Assembly (NCBI RefSeq): GCF_016623585.1
Contig: NZ_JAEHFY010000026.1
Location: forward strand, 1-48,078
DNA from: Pedobacter segetis
GTDB lineage: Bacteria; Bacteroidota; Bacteroidia; Sphingobacteriales; Sphingobacteriaceae
Reading direction: 5' to 3'
DNA: 48,078 bases
Both the position numbers and the translations under genes were made by a program. The notes under the pieces are model-generated. The model made no database searches. It had not been told where the DNA came from and saw only the letters and a list, made by a program, of their open reading frames with translations. Positions 8,549 through 17,516 of the stretch are shown in pieces (position 1 is the stretch's first letter; every line of letters begins with the position of its first letter).

Positions 8549-10432
8549 ATGAAAAAGATATTCTATTTATTTTTGATCAGCATTAGCTTAACCACCGCTT
8601 GTAAAAAAGATAATGGAGGGTCTGGAGGGACTTTGCCAAGCCCGCCAACCGCAGATTTACCATCTGGTGCAAAAGACGGTGTAGCCTTTATTAATGGAGG
8701 CAAATCTGCAATTATCACTTTGATAGCCCCCAAAAAAACATCTGTTTCTGTAATTGGGGAGTTTAACAATTGGCAAACCAATTTAAACCCGATGCAATTA
8801 TCAAAAGATGGCAAAACATGGTTTGTGCAGATTGATGGCCTAAACCCCGATACGGAATATGCTTATCAGTTTGAAATTGATAATAAATTACGGGTTGCCG
8901 ATCCTTATTGCGAAAAGGTTTTAGATCCCGATAACGATAAATATATCGGCACAAGTACCTATCCTAATCTTAAAGCGTACCCAACTGGCAAAACATCTGG
9001 TATTGTAAGTGTAATGCAAGCCAACCAACCGGTTTATACCTGGAAGAACACCAATTTTACCCGGCCTGCAAAAAACAACTTGGTTATTTATGAGCTATTG
9101 GTTCGCGATTTTACTGCCGATCATAACTACGCATCAACTTTAACTAAATTAGATTATCTAAAAAATATGGGTATAAATGCCATTGAACTGATGCCCGTAA
9201 ATGAGTTTGAGGGGAATTTAAGTTGGGGCTATAACCCGTCTTTTTACTTTGCGCCAGATAAATATTACGGTACAAAAACTGCGCTCCAAAATTTTATTGA
9301 TGAATGCCACGGGAAAGGCATAGCCGTAATCTTAGATATGGTTTTAAACCACTCTTTTGGGCAATCGCCAATGGTACAAATGTATTTTAGCAATGGCGCA
9401 CCAACTGCAGATAGCCCTTGGTTTAACACGGTAGCAAAGCATCCTTATAATGTAGGTTTCGATTTTAATCATGAAAGCCAAGAAACTAAGTACTTCAGTA
9501 AAAACGTAATGAAATTTTGGATGCAGCAATACAAAATTGACGGTTTTAGGTTTGATCTTTCCAAGGGCTTTACCCAACACCAATCATCAGACGATGCAGG
9601 TTTTGCAGCTTACGATGCCAGCCGTGTAGCTATTTGGAAAGATTATCACAACTTTATAAAAAGCGTGGACGATAATAATTTTTACACCATTTTAGAGCAT
9701 TTTGCCGATACCAAAGAAGAGACCGAACTCACAAATGACGGGATGATGGTATGGAATAACCTTAATTACAACATGAACGAAGCTACCATGGGCTATTTGG
9801 GCAAATCGGATTTTTCTTGGGGTTTTTACACCAACCATGGTTTTGCAAAACCAGAAGGGGCGGTGTCTTACATAGAAAGCCATGATGAGGAGCGTTTAAA
9901 TTTTAAAAACATTACCTATGGGAATGCAAGCGGCAATTATGTGATCAAGAATAATTTGCCAACTTCGTTAAAGCGAGAAGAATTGGCGGCAGCGTTTTTC
10001 TTTGCGATCCCTGGTCCCAAAATGGTTTGGCAATTTGGCGAGCTAGGTTACGATATCAGCATAGATCAAAACGGGAGAACAGGGGAAAAACCCATTAAAT
10101 GGGAATATTTTCAAGACCCCAACAGAAAGGCTCTTTACGATGTTTATAGTAAAATGATCAGTCTGAAAGAAAACAATGCCATTTTTAACACTACTGATTT
10201 TAATTCTAACCTAAGCGGAGCGGTAAAATATATTAAACTAAACAGTGCGGATAATAACGTAATTGTTGTAGGCAACTTTGATGTTGTGCCACAAAAGGCT
10301 TTGGTAGATTTTGGTTCTTCTGGTAGTTGGATAGATGCTTTTGGCAACGCTATCAATCTAAATACCAATATCTACGATGTAACTTTAGCACCCGGAGAAT
10401 ACCATGTTTACAGTAAAACAGCTTTAAAATAG
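8549..10432 (+). CDS. Lipoprotein alpha-amylase with CBM48 domain (GH13)
   Basis: This 627-residue lipoprotein probably works at the outer membrane on starch or branched dextrins. The signal peptide ends in a lipobox with Cys18 (LTTAC), followed by KKDN and a Gly/Pro-rich linker. A CBM48/isoamylase-N-type beta domain spans about 45-140 (SVIGEFNNW motif). The GH13 barrel has D336 (GFRFD), E383 (ILEHF) and D446 (ESHDE). This places it nearer to glycogen-branching or isoamylase-like GH13 members than the two exported enzymes upstream. It is separated from the maltose operon by a 170-nt structured gap, so it may have its own promoter. It is a candidate for the surface amylase role that SusG plays in Bacteroides, but it is not an obvious SusG orthologue. 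Confidence 0.87.
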   Translation: MKKIFYLFLISISLTTACKKDNGGSGGTLPSPPTADLPSGAKDGVAFINGGKSAIITLIAPKKTSVSVIGEFNNWQTNLNPMQLSKDGKTWFVQIDGLNPDTEYAYQFEIDNKLRVADPYCEKVLDPDNDKYIGTSTYPNLKAYPTGKTSGIVSVMQANQPVYTWKNTNFTRPAKNNLVIYELLVRDFTADHNYASTLTKLDYLKNMGINAIELMPVNEFEGNLSWGYNPSFYFAPDKYYGTKTALQNFIDECHGKGIAVILDMVLNHSFGQSPMVQMYFSNGAPTADSPWFNTVAKHPYNVGFDFNHESQETKYFSKNVMKFWMQQYKIDGFRFDLSKGFTQHQSSDDAGFAAYDASRVAIWKDYHNFIKSVDDNNFYTILEHFADTKEETELTNDGMMVWNNLNYNMNEATMGYLGKSDFSWGFYTNHGFAKPEGAVSYIESHDEERLNFKNITYGNASGNYVIKNNLPTSLKREELAAAFFFAIPGPKMVWQFGELGYDISIDQNGRTGEKPIKWEYFQDPNRKALYDVYSKMISLKENNAIFNTTDFNSNLSGAVKYIKLNSADNNVIVVGNFDVVPQKALVDFGSSGSWIDAFGNAINLNTNIYDVTLAPGEYHVYSKTALK

Positions 10433-10491
10433 AAATAGCGATATTTTTTAGGTTTTTATTTTATTGAATTGATAAAAATAGATTTGTATTG

Positions 10492-10522
10492 TTGTAATTT
10501 TTTAAATGATTAGCTACATTGC
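10492..10522 (+). promoter_or_regulatory. Putative promoter of the ECF sigma gene
   Basis: TTG at 10492-10494 and TACATTGC at 10515-10522 are separated by 20 nt, close to the Bacteroidota -33 TTTG / -7 TAnnTTTG pattern. The -7 box deviates at two positions. The start codon is 21 nt further on. Confidence 0.4.
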
Positions 10523-10543
10523 ATTTTACTGTTTTATATTTCG

Positions 10544-11077
10544 ATGGATTCCTCACTTTGGAAGCAAATTAAATCTGGCAATGCAATAGCTTTTAAAACC
10601 GTTTACCAAAACAGTTATCAGGATTTGTACGCTTTTGGATTTAGGGTTACCGCCGATAAAGAAAAGGTAAAAGACTGCATCCATGAAATGTTTTGCGAGA
10701 TCTGGCAAAAAAGAAATACCATTAGCGATGTAGAGAACATCAGAAGTTACCTAAAAACCTATTTAAAAAGAAAGCTTTTAAAAGATTTGGTAAATGATCA
10801 TCAAAGCTTAGAAATATCAGATTTTGATCAATTGCCAATTGGGCAGCAACATTCTTACGAGTATCTGTTGATACAAAGCCAAACAGACTCAGAATCTAAG
10901 GATAAAATTTACCACGCCCTCAATCAACTCACTTCCTCCCAAAAAGAAATCATCAACCTAAAGTATTTTGAAGGTTTTTCTTATGAGCAAATTGCAGATT
11001 TATTAGAATTAAGCACCCGCACCATATATAATCATGTTTATGAGGCCTTGTGCAAACTTAAAAAACACCTTAAATAA
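10544..11077 (+). CDS. ECF RNA polymerase sigma factor (FecI/SigV-like)
   Basis: This 177-residue sigma factor has a region 2 at about 20-90 (LYAFGFRVTADKEKVKDCIH) and a region 4 helix-turn-helix at about 120-170, ending EQIADLLELSTRTIYNHVYE. It should direct RNA polymerase to the SusC/SusD genes when released by the FecR-type anti-sigma encoded at 13229. The usual order is sigma, anti-sigma, SusC, SusD. Here one unrelated gene (11198-13159) sits between sigma and anti-sigma. The length is normal for Bacteroidota ECF factors of this class. Confidence 0.92.
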   Translation: MDSSLWKQIKSGNAIAFKTVYQNSYQDLYAFGFRVTADKEKVKDCIHEMFCEIWQKRNTISDVENIRSYLKTYLKRKLLKDLVNDHQSLEISDFDQLPIGQQHSYEYLLIQSQTDSESKDKIYHALNQLTSSQKEIINLKYFEGFSYEQIADLLELSTRTIYNHVYEALCKLKKHLK

Positions 11078-11197
11078 GTAATCCCACTTCTCTTTTAATC
11101 GTTTTTTTAAAAAAAGTGAAATTTCTCTGGTAAAAACAAAGGTTTTTCTGCACTACTGTTTAAACACCTTCAATTTTAACTTTTAAATAGAACTTTA

Positions 11198-13159
11198 ATG
11201 AAAAAACTACTACTTTCTTTAATTTTGGTTACCGTTTTTGTACACGCAAAAGCCCAATGGGCTGGCGAAACCCCAATTGTAACTTCGAGTAATACCACTT
11301 CTAAAACTGGTTTAATCTCTATAAACGATGGGAGCAATAACATGATCATTGCTTGGGTTGATGCCAGAAACTCTGCAACCACAGGTAACGATATTTATAT
11401 ACAAAAAATCAATAACGATGGTACATTGCCATGGGGAACAGAAAAAGTTGTATGTAATGCCATTGGATCACAAACCAATATGAACTTGATCAGTGATGGT
11501 GCAGGTGGCGCAATAGTAGTTTGGGAAGATCCAGTAACCAGTTCTACAAATAAAGATATTTATGGGCAGCATATTACTGCTTCTGGTGCTACAGGTTGGG
11601 CAGCTAACGGTGTGATTTTAACCAATAACACAGGTAATACCACTAAAAAATTTAGCCCCATTGCAGAGAAAGTTTCGGCTACAGAGTTTATGGTAGTTTG
11701 GAAAGATGATAGGGATGGTACACAAGATCTATATGCACAAAAATGTTTAATAAGTACAGGCGCACCACAATGGGCTGCAGATGTTTCTATTCATGGCAAC
11801 CAAGCAAATATCCAAACCGGTCAAGTTTTACTTAAAGATGGTTTAGGTGGTTGTTTTGTTGTTTGGGCAGATCCTAGGTTAGCCACAAATAATTCAGATA
11901 TATACGCACAAAGAATAAAAAATGATGGTACGTTGTTATGGGGCGCTTCTGGTACGTTAATTTGCGGATCTACTTCTAATCAGCTAAATTCTTCAATATC
12001 AACTGATAACAAAGGAGGGTTTATAGTAACTTGGGGCGATTTAAGAGCAGGAAGTACAGATGGCAATATATACGCACAAAGACTTAATAGTAATGGTGTA
12101 GCAGGATGGGCTACAAATGGAGTTCTTATATGTTCAGCTGCTAATTCTCAATTATACCCAAAAATTGTTACTGTTGATTCTAGCTTTGTAATTGCTTGGA
12201 CAGACCCAAGAATTAGTAATTCAGATAATAACATTTATGCACAAAAGATTGATACATCAGGCGTAACAAAATGGGATGCAACCGCTACTGCAGAAGGTGT
12301 TCCCGTAGTTACTGCAACCGGCAATCAAGGTATTACCGGCGATTTTACTTTGGATACAGCAGGTAACGGAAAGGTAATTATATCTTTTTCTGATAAAAGG
12401 GGAGGTACCGATTATGATATATATGCCCAAGAGTTAAAAGCTGATGGTTCTTCTGTTTTTGGTACAAATGGCGTAATTGTTTCAAGTGCAACAGGGGATC
12501 AACGTTACCCAACCTCAATCGTTAATGGAAATGGGGGCCTATTAATGGCTTGGGGAGATTCAAGAAATTCATCGAACGGAGATATTTATGCTGCCAACTT
12601 AAAATCAGACGGTACACTACCCGTAAAATTCACAACGATCACCGCTTCTTTAAACAGCAACCAAACTGTTCTGGTTAAATGGGGAATCGCATCTGAGATA
12701 AATACCCAAAAATATATCGTTGAAAGAAGAAACGATAAAGCAGATTTCCAACAGATTGGCGAAGTGGCCGCCAAAAATCTATCAAATTATCAGTTTACAG
12801 ATCATAACCCTTTATTGGGCACAAATTATTATAGAATCAAAGCGGTAGATTTTGATGCCACGCTCTCATTATCCGCTATCGCTACTATCAAAACATCAAG
12901 TTTAGCACAAACATTGGCAACCGTTTATCCCAATCCAATCGCAAACGTTTTAAATATCTCCTTATCGGGAGCAACATCAAATAACTATCATTTAAAGATA
13001 TTTGATTTAAAAGGAGCGATCAAGCTGGATAAAAACGTTGACGTTGATAACGGAAACATCACACTAAAAGTAGATGGTTTAGAGACTGGCGTATTTACCC
13101 TTCAACTATTGGGTAATGATGGAAATGTTAAATTGGTGCAAAAAATTGTGAAGCTTTAA
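11198..13159 (+). CDS. Secreted beta-propeller-like repeat protein with T9SS sorting domain
   Basis: This 653-residue extracellular protein starts with a signal peptide (1-20, ending AKA-Q). It contains eight repeats of about 50-60 residues between about 40 and 480. Each is marked by a D-I-Y-A-Q-(K/R)-(I/L) core followed by a xxDGTxxWG-like turn, and alternates with (I/V)(V/I)xWxDxR strands. This is consistent with a beta-propeller. A fibronectin-like region leads to a C-terminal type A T9SS sorting domain (YPNPIANVLNISL to the final KIVKL), so it is probably exported by type IX secretion and attached to the surface. No catalytic motif was seen. Its place between the sigma and FecR genes suggests co-regulation with the SusC/SusD system, possibly in binding the substrate. 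That role is inference. Confidence 0.85.
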   Translation: MKKLLLSLILVTVFVHAKAQWAGETPIVTSSNTTSKTGLISINDGSNNMIIAWVDARNSATTGNDIYIQKINNDGTLPWGTEKVVCNAIGSQTNMNLISDGAGGAIVVWEDPVTSSTNKDIYGQHITASGATGWAANGVILTNNTGNTTKKFSPIAEKVSATEFMVVWKDDRDGTQDLYAQKCLISTGAPQWAADVSIHGNQANIQTGQVLLKDGLGGCFVVWADPRLATNNSDIYAQRIKNDGTLLWGASGTLICGSTSNQLNSSISTDNKGGFIVTWGDLRAGSTDGNIYAQRLNSNGVAGWATNGVLICSAANSQLYPKIVTVDSSFVIAWTDPRISNSDNNIYAQKIDTSGVTKWDATATAEGVPVVTATGNQGITGDFTLDTAGNGKVIISFSDKRGGTDYDIYAQELKADGSSVFGTNGVIVSSATGDQRYPTSIVNGNGGLLMAWGDSRNSSNGDIYAANLKSDGTLPVKFTTITASLNSNQTVLVKWGIASEINTQKYIVERRNDKADFQQIGEVAAKNLSNYQFTDHNPLLGTNYYRIKAVDFDATLSLSAIATIKTSSLAQTLATVYPNPIANVLNISLSGATSNNYHLKIFDLKGAIKLDKNVDVDNGNITLKVDGLETGVFTLQLLGNDGNVKLVQKIVKL

Positions 13160-13173
13160 AAAGGATTTTAATT

Positions 13174-13201
13174 AAAAGAGCAGGAATTTTTCTGCTCTTT
13201 T
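13174..13201 (+). terminator. Intrinsic terminator-like hairpin between propeller gene and fecR
   Basis: AAAAGAGCAG (13174-13183) pairs perfectly with CTGCTCTTTT (13192-13201) around an 8-nt loop, 14 nt after the stop codon. The U-run is within the stem's 3' arm. Only 27 nt separate it from the next start codon. Confidence 0.75.
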
Positions 13202-13228
13202 ACCAATAAATTTAAACATTATCATACT

Positions 13229-14242
13229 TTGGATTACAAACACTACACCGCAGAAGATTTTGCTTCTGACGAGTCTTTTATCAATTACTTCTTAAGCCAA
13301 AACGCCGAAGATGTAGAATTTTGGGAGGCCTGGAAAAGCCATCACCCAGAAAAACTGGATGAGGTTTATAATGCCCATCAATTATTGGAAGTATTAAAGT
13401 TTAATCTGCCAGAAGCAGAGCTAGAACAAGAATTTCTAAAAATGGATCAATTTTTATCGGTCCCAAACCAAAGTGCAGATTTTACCAAAAATTATCATTT
13501 TAACCAATTTAAAGTTTTCTTGGTGCTATTGGCGGGTTTTGTTTTGATGGTTGCCAGCTGGGAAATCTTTAGATGGAACAAAGAGAATACCATTATGCGT
13601 ACAGAAATGATAGTGCGGCATAATCCTTTTGGGCAACGAAGCATTATCCAGTTGAGTGATGGTACACAGGTTTCTTTAAATGCAAATAGTACGCTCACCT
13701 TCCCAAAAGAATTTGGAAATAATAGCAGGAAGGTAGAGCTTGACGGGGAGGCTTTCTTTGAGGTTAGCAAAGATAAATCTAGGCCATTTACCGTAAAAAC
13801 AGCCAATTTGTTTACTACGGTTTTAGGCACCAAGTTTAATGTAAACAGTCATGATATTAACGGAACAATACAAGTTGCATTGGTAGAGGGAAAAGTTAAG
13901 ATTACCGAGGATAAAAAAAATGGGAGCATTTTACTGCTGCCCAACCACAAAATAAGCTATTCTAAAAAAGCTAAAACCTTTGCCAAATCGGGCTTTGATA
14001 TAGAACAAACGGTAGCATGGAAAAACGGAGAGATCGTTTTCAAAAATTCTTCTTTTGAAGATGTTGCGCAAAAATTATATCAGGCCTATGGCATTAATCT
14101 ACAAAAAGAACAATTAGATCAAAATTGGCATTTTACCGGGAAATTTATAAATACAGACTATCTGAGTATTATAAAAAGTATATGCTATGCAAAAAAATTA
14201 AACTATCAGGTCCAAAACGATACCATCATCATCAAAAGATAA
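13229..14242 (+). CDS. FecR-type anti-sigma factor
   Basis: This 337-residue inner-membrane protein should hold the ECF sigma factor and receive a signal from the SusC plug. The cytosolic N-terminal part (1-90) has the YTAEDFASDESF and FWEAWKSHHPEK motifs of Bacteroidota FecR proteins. One membrane segment lies at about 95-113, a FecR domain at about 140-240 (LDGEAFFEVSKDKSRPFTVK) and a DUF4974/STN-like C-terminus at about 260-337. The start is a TTG codon; the family-typical N-terminus begins exactly there and the next ATG is over 200 nt inside, so TTG is well supported. The stop overlaps the SusC start by one base (TAATG), implying translational coupling. Confidence 0.92.
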   Translation: MDYKHYTAEDFASDESFINYFLSQNAEDVEFWEAWKSHHPEKLDEVYNAHQLLEVLKFNLPEAELEQEFLKMDQFLSVPNQSADFTKNYHFNQFKVFLVLLAGFVLMVASWEIFRWNKENTIMRTEMIVRHNPFGQRSIIQLSDGTQVSLNANSTLTFPKEFGNNSRKVELDGEAFFEVSKDKSRPFTVKTANLFTTVLGTKFNVNSHDINGTIQVALVEGKVKITEDKKNGSILLLPNHKISYSKKAKTFAKSGFDIEQTVAWKNGEIVFKNSSFEDVAQKLYQAYGINLQKEQLDQNWHFTGKFINTDYLSIIKSICYAKKLNYQVQNDTIIIKR

Positions 14243-17200
14243 TGAGAAAAAAAAGTACATACAGTACCACTATGTTTGTGGTCTTATTTTTATTAATGGC
14301 TTTTGTACTTCCTTCTTTTGCACAAAAGAAAATAAGGATAAACGTTAGGCAAGCAACGCTAAATAATATTTTTTCTTTGGTAGAAGATCAAAGCAACCTG
14401 GCCTTTGCTTATGATCCCTCAGATATAAACGTAAACCAAAAATTAAGTATTGATTATGGTGGAGAGTTGAATGGGTTTTTAACGCTGTTGAGCGCTAAAA
14501 CAGAATTGGATTTTAAGATCGTAGGTAAAACTATTTCGGTAAGAAAATCAACTACCAAAAATCTACCAACAAGGATCATCACGGGGATCGTAACGGATAA
14601 AACCGATAACGAAACCATACCGGGCGTAAATGTTTTTATAAAGGATACAAAAAAGGGAGCTGTTACAAATATAAACGGAGAATTTACTTTAAAGATTACC
14701 GATAATAATATAGATAATACGGTTTTGGCTTTTAACTTTTTAGGGATGAAGCCAAAAGAAGTCTTATTGGGCAAACAAAGCTTTTTAAGGGTCGAGCTAG
14801 AAAGGGATGCCATTATGATGAACGATGTAGTGGTAACATCTTCTTATACAAAAGATAAAAGGAGGGAAGAAGTAGTAGGCAGCATATCACAGCTAAACGC
14901 CACACAATTACAAACTACCCGCCCTATAGAAAGTTTTGATAAAATGATGGAAGGCTTAATTGCCGGTGTACAAGTAGAAACCAATACCGAACTGGGTACA
15001 CCGGTAAAGGTAAACATCAGGGGGATAGGATCATTGCCAAGTTTCGGTAATTCTACCGGCACATCTTCACAGCCATTGTATGTGATAGATGGTATTCCCT
15101 TGTATGAGCAGCAAAGAAAAAACGAATCGGGTACGTTTAACAACGAAACTTATCTAAACCCTTTATCCAACATCAACCCCGATGATATTCAGAGTATTTC
15201 TGTTTTAAAGGATGCAACGGCTTCTGCGCTATATGGTGCAAATGCCGCCAATGGCGTGATCATTATCACTACAAAATCTGGCGTGGCAGGCAATACTAAA
15301 TTAAGTTTCGGTTTTGATGCCGGTACTACCCAATTTATAAACCAATATAAATGGTTAAGCGGAAACCAATATTATCGTTTATTGAGAGAAGCATACATAA
15401 ACGATGGCAGATCTTATGCCCAAGCCACGCAATTGGCAGGCAGCCCTGATATCAATACCGATTGGTTTGGCTTAACCACCCGTAATGCGGCATATCAAAA
15501 TGCCACATTAGATATTTCTGGTGGTAATGAGGGAACTACTTTTAGGTTATCAACAGGTTATAGAAAAGAACAGGCAAGTTCTTATGGTAATGATCTAGAA
15601 AAAATATACGCCCGTTTAAAGTTAGATCATCAGTTTAACCATAAATTTAGTTTGGGCGTTTCTTTAAGCCCCACCTTTACCAAAAAGAACGATCTATCTA
15701 ATTATGGTGGCGTAATTTTAGCACCAAATGTTGCCCCAATAAATCCGGATGGTACTTATCCAGATATTTTAGGCGTACCCAACCCCCTTGCCATTTTAGC
15801 ACAGAACCAAGATTTTCATAAAGGTTTTGAATTATTGGGTAATGTAAACGCCAGTTATAAAATAAATAAAGAAATTACGCTTTCTGGTACTTTGGGTACA
15901 GATTTTTACCAAAACAGAGAAACGGTTTTTAAATCGGCTAAAAATGCAACGGGCAGAAACGCTAACGGAAATTTGATCATTTACAACAGAAACTACGTTA
16001 GCCTAACCGGTTTTGCACAGGCCACTTACGATAAAACTTTTGCAAATAAACACACCGTAAACTTTTTGATAGGCTCACAGGTAGAAAACAAAGAAACCAA
16101 TTTATTGAGGGGATCTGGTACAGGTTTTAACTTTGATAGGTTAAGGGTTTTAAACGCCGCCCAAAAGCAAACCTCTTCTTCTTCTAGGGCAGAAGATGCT
16201 ACGGTTTCTTATTATTCTCAATTGGGTTATGATATTTTCAAAAAGTATTTTTTTAACCTAAACGGGCGTGTTGATGAATCTTCGGTTTTTGGTGGCGATA
16301 AGCAAGTTGCCTTAAATGGATCTATTGGGGCATCATGGATAATTTCAAAAGAAAATTTCTTGAAAGATAACAAAACCATTAACTCATTAAGATTGAGAAC
16401 AACCTATGGTTCTACCGGTAACTCAAGGATTGGCACTTATGCCGCTAGGGGATTATATAGTTTTAGCACCTCATCAGGTAATTTATACAACGGCAATATT
16501 GCATCAACGCCAGATGGTAGTGCTGCACCAAACCCCAATCTAGGTTGGGAAAAGAACTATAAATTTAATGTAGGGCTAGATTTAACGCTATTTAATAAAA
16601 TACAGATCACAACAGAATATTATAACAACACCATTGTAGATTTGATATCTAGCGTTGCCGTACCCTATGAAACCGGTTTTACCACTATTTTGGCCAATAC
16701 CAGTAAGATGCGAAATAAGGGGATAGAGCTTACTATCAATTCAGAAAACATCCGTAAAACCAATTTCGGTTGGAACACCGCGTTTAATTTTGGGAAAAAC
16801 AAAAACACATTGCTATCTTTTAATAAAGGTTTTGGGGCACTCTATTCTCCAGTTTTAGATGCCTCGGCATTAAAGGTTGGGCAAAGCGTTACAGCTATTT
16901 ATGGTTTTAATTGGGTGGGGGTAGATCCACAAACCGGTTTAGAACAGTTTAATGTTGGCGGCAATATTTTAGGCGCAAGTGAAGTTAACAAACTTGATAT
17001 TTTTCAAACTTCAGTATTGGGCGATAGGAACCCCAACTTTCAGGGTGGGATAGTAAACAGCTTTAGGGTTTATGATTTTGATCTTTCCTTTAATATACTT
17101 TATAGTTATGGTGCAGATAAATTTATCAATTATGCCGATGAGGCTGATGGGAGGAACCTTGCCAACCGTAACCAAAGCATTAATCTATTAGATCGTTGGC

Positions 17201-17505
17201 AAAGGCCGGGCGATGTTACCAATATTCCTCGATTGGATATTATAAGGGCCGTAGTAAGCAATTCATCTAGGTATGTGTTAGATGCTTCTTATTTAAAATT
17301 TTCTAACGTAAACCTTTCTTACAGATTGCCCGATGCTTTAAATAAAAGGTTGCATCTTTCTAAAGCAACAATAAATGCCAATGTTACAAACTTGTTCTAC
17401 ATCTATAAAGATCAAGGTACAAAAGGCAGAAATGGGATAGCAGAAAAAAGATTTGTTTTCCCAGAAACAAGGGCTTTTGTATTGGGCTTAAAAGTAGGAT
17501 TATAA
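14242..17505 (+). CDS. SusC/RagA TonB-dependent receptor with STN signalling domain
   Basis: This outer-membrane import channel has 1087 residues when started at the ATG overlapping the fecR stop; an upstream in-frame ATG inside fecR is rejected because the signal peptide (1-28, ending SFAQ) begins here. The order is a secretin/TonB short N-terminal domain (about 29-105), a carboxypeptidase-regulatory-like domain (about 115-195, GIVTDKTDNETIPGVNVFIK), a TonB box-like NDVVVTSS, a plug (YVIDGIPLYE) and a 22-strand barrel ending in RAFVLGLKVGL. The STN domain is the part that contacts FecR, so the sigma, FecR and SusC genes form one signalling unit. The substrate is unknown. Confidence 0.95.
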   Translation: MRKKSTYSTTMFVVLFLLMAFVLPSFAQKKIRINVRQATLNNIFSLVEDQSNLAFAYDPSDINVNQKLSIDYGGELNGFLTLLSAKTELDFKIVGKTISVRKSTTKNLPTRIITGIVTDKTDNETIPGVNVFIKDTKKGAVTNINGEFTLKITDNNIDNTVLAFNFLGMKPKEVLLGKQSFLRVELERDAIMMNDVVVTSSYTKDKRREEVVGSISQLNATQLQTTRPIESFDKMMEGLIAGVQVETNTELGTPVKVNIRGIGSLPSFGNSTGTSSQPLYVIDGIPLYEQQRKNESGTFNNETYLNPLSNINPDDIQSISVLKDATASALYGANAANGVIIITTKSGVAGNTKLSFGFDAGTTQFINQYKWLSGNQYYRLLREAYINDGRSYAQATQLAGSPDINTDWFGLTTRNAAYQNATLDISGGNEGTTFRLSTGYRKEQASSYGNDLEKIYARLKLDHQFNHKFSLGVSLSPTFTKKNDLSNYGGVILAPNVAPINPDGTYPDILGVPNPLAILAQNQDFHKGFELLGNVNASYKINKEITLSGTLGTDFYQNRETVFKSAKNATGRNANGNLIIYNRNYVSLTGFAQATYDKTFANKHTVNFLIGSQVENKETNLLRGSGTGFNFDRLRVLNAAQKQTSSSSRAEDATVSYYSQLGYDIFKKYFFNLNGRVDESSVFGGDKQVALNGSIGASWIISKENFLKDNKTINSLRLRTTYGSTGNSRIGTYAARGLYSFSTSSGNLYNGNIASTPDGSAAPNPNLGWEKNYKFNVGLDLTLFNKIQITTEYYNNTIVDLISSVAVPYETGFTTILANTSKMRNKGIELTINSENIRKTNFGWNTAFNFGKNKNTLLSFNKGFGALYSPVLDASALKVGQSVTAIYGFNWVGVDPQTGLEQFNVGGNILGASEVNKLDIFQTSVLGDRNPNFQGGIVNSFRVYDFDLSFNILYSYGADKFINYADEADGRNLANRNQSINLLDRWQRPGDVTNIPRLDIIRAVVSNSSRYVLDASYLKFSNVNLSYRLPDALNKRLHLSKATINANVTNLFYIYKDQGTKGRNGIAEKRFVFPETRAFVLGLKVGL

Positions 17506-17516
17506 TTAAAAAACAA

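Noticed and set aside
11095..11125. T-run and A-run palindrome after the sigma factor gene as a terminator
   Set aside because: TTTTTTTAAAAAAA has no GC stem and no separate U-tract; it is more likely plain AT-rich sequence.
14125..14241. An extended SusC N-terminus starting inside fecR
   Set aside because: The extension is read from fecR in another frame and would put 39 polar residues before a clear signal peptide. The ATG at 14242 overlapping the fecR stop is the better start.
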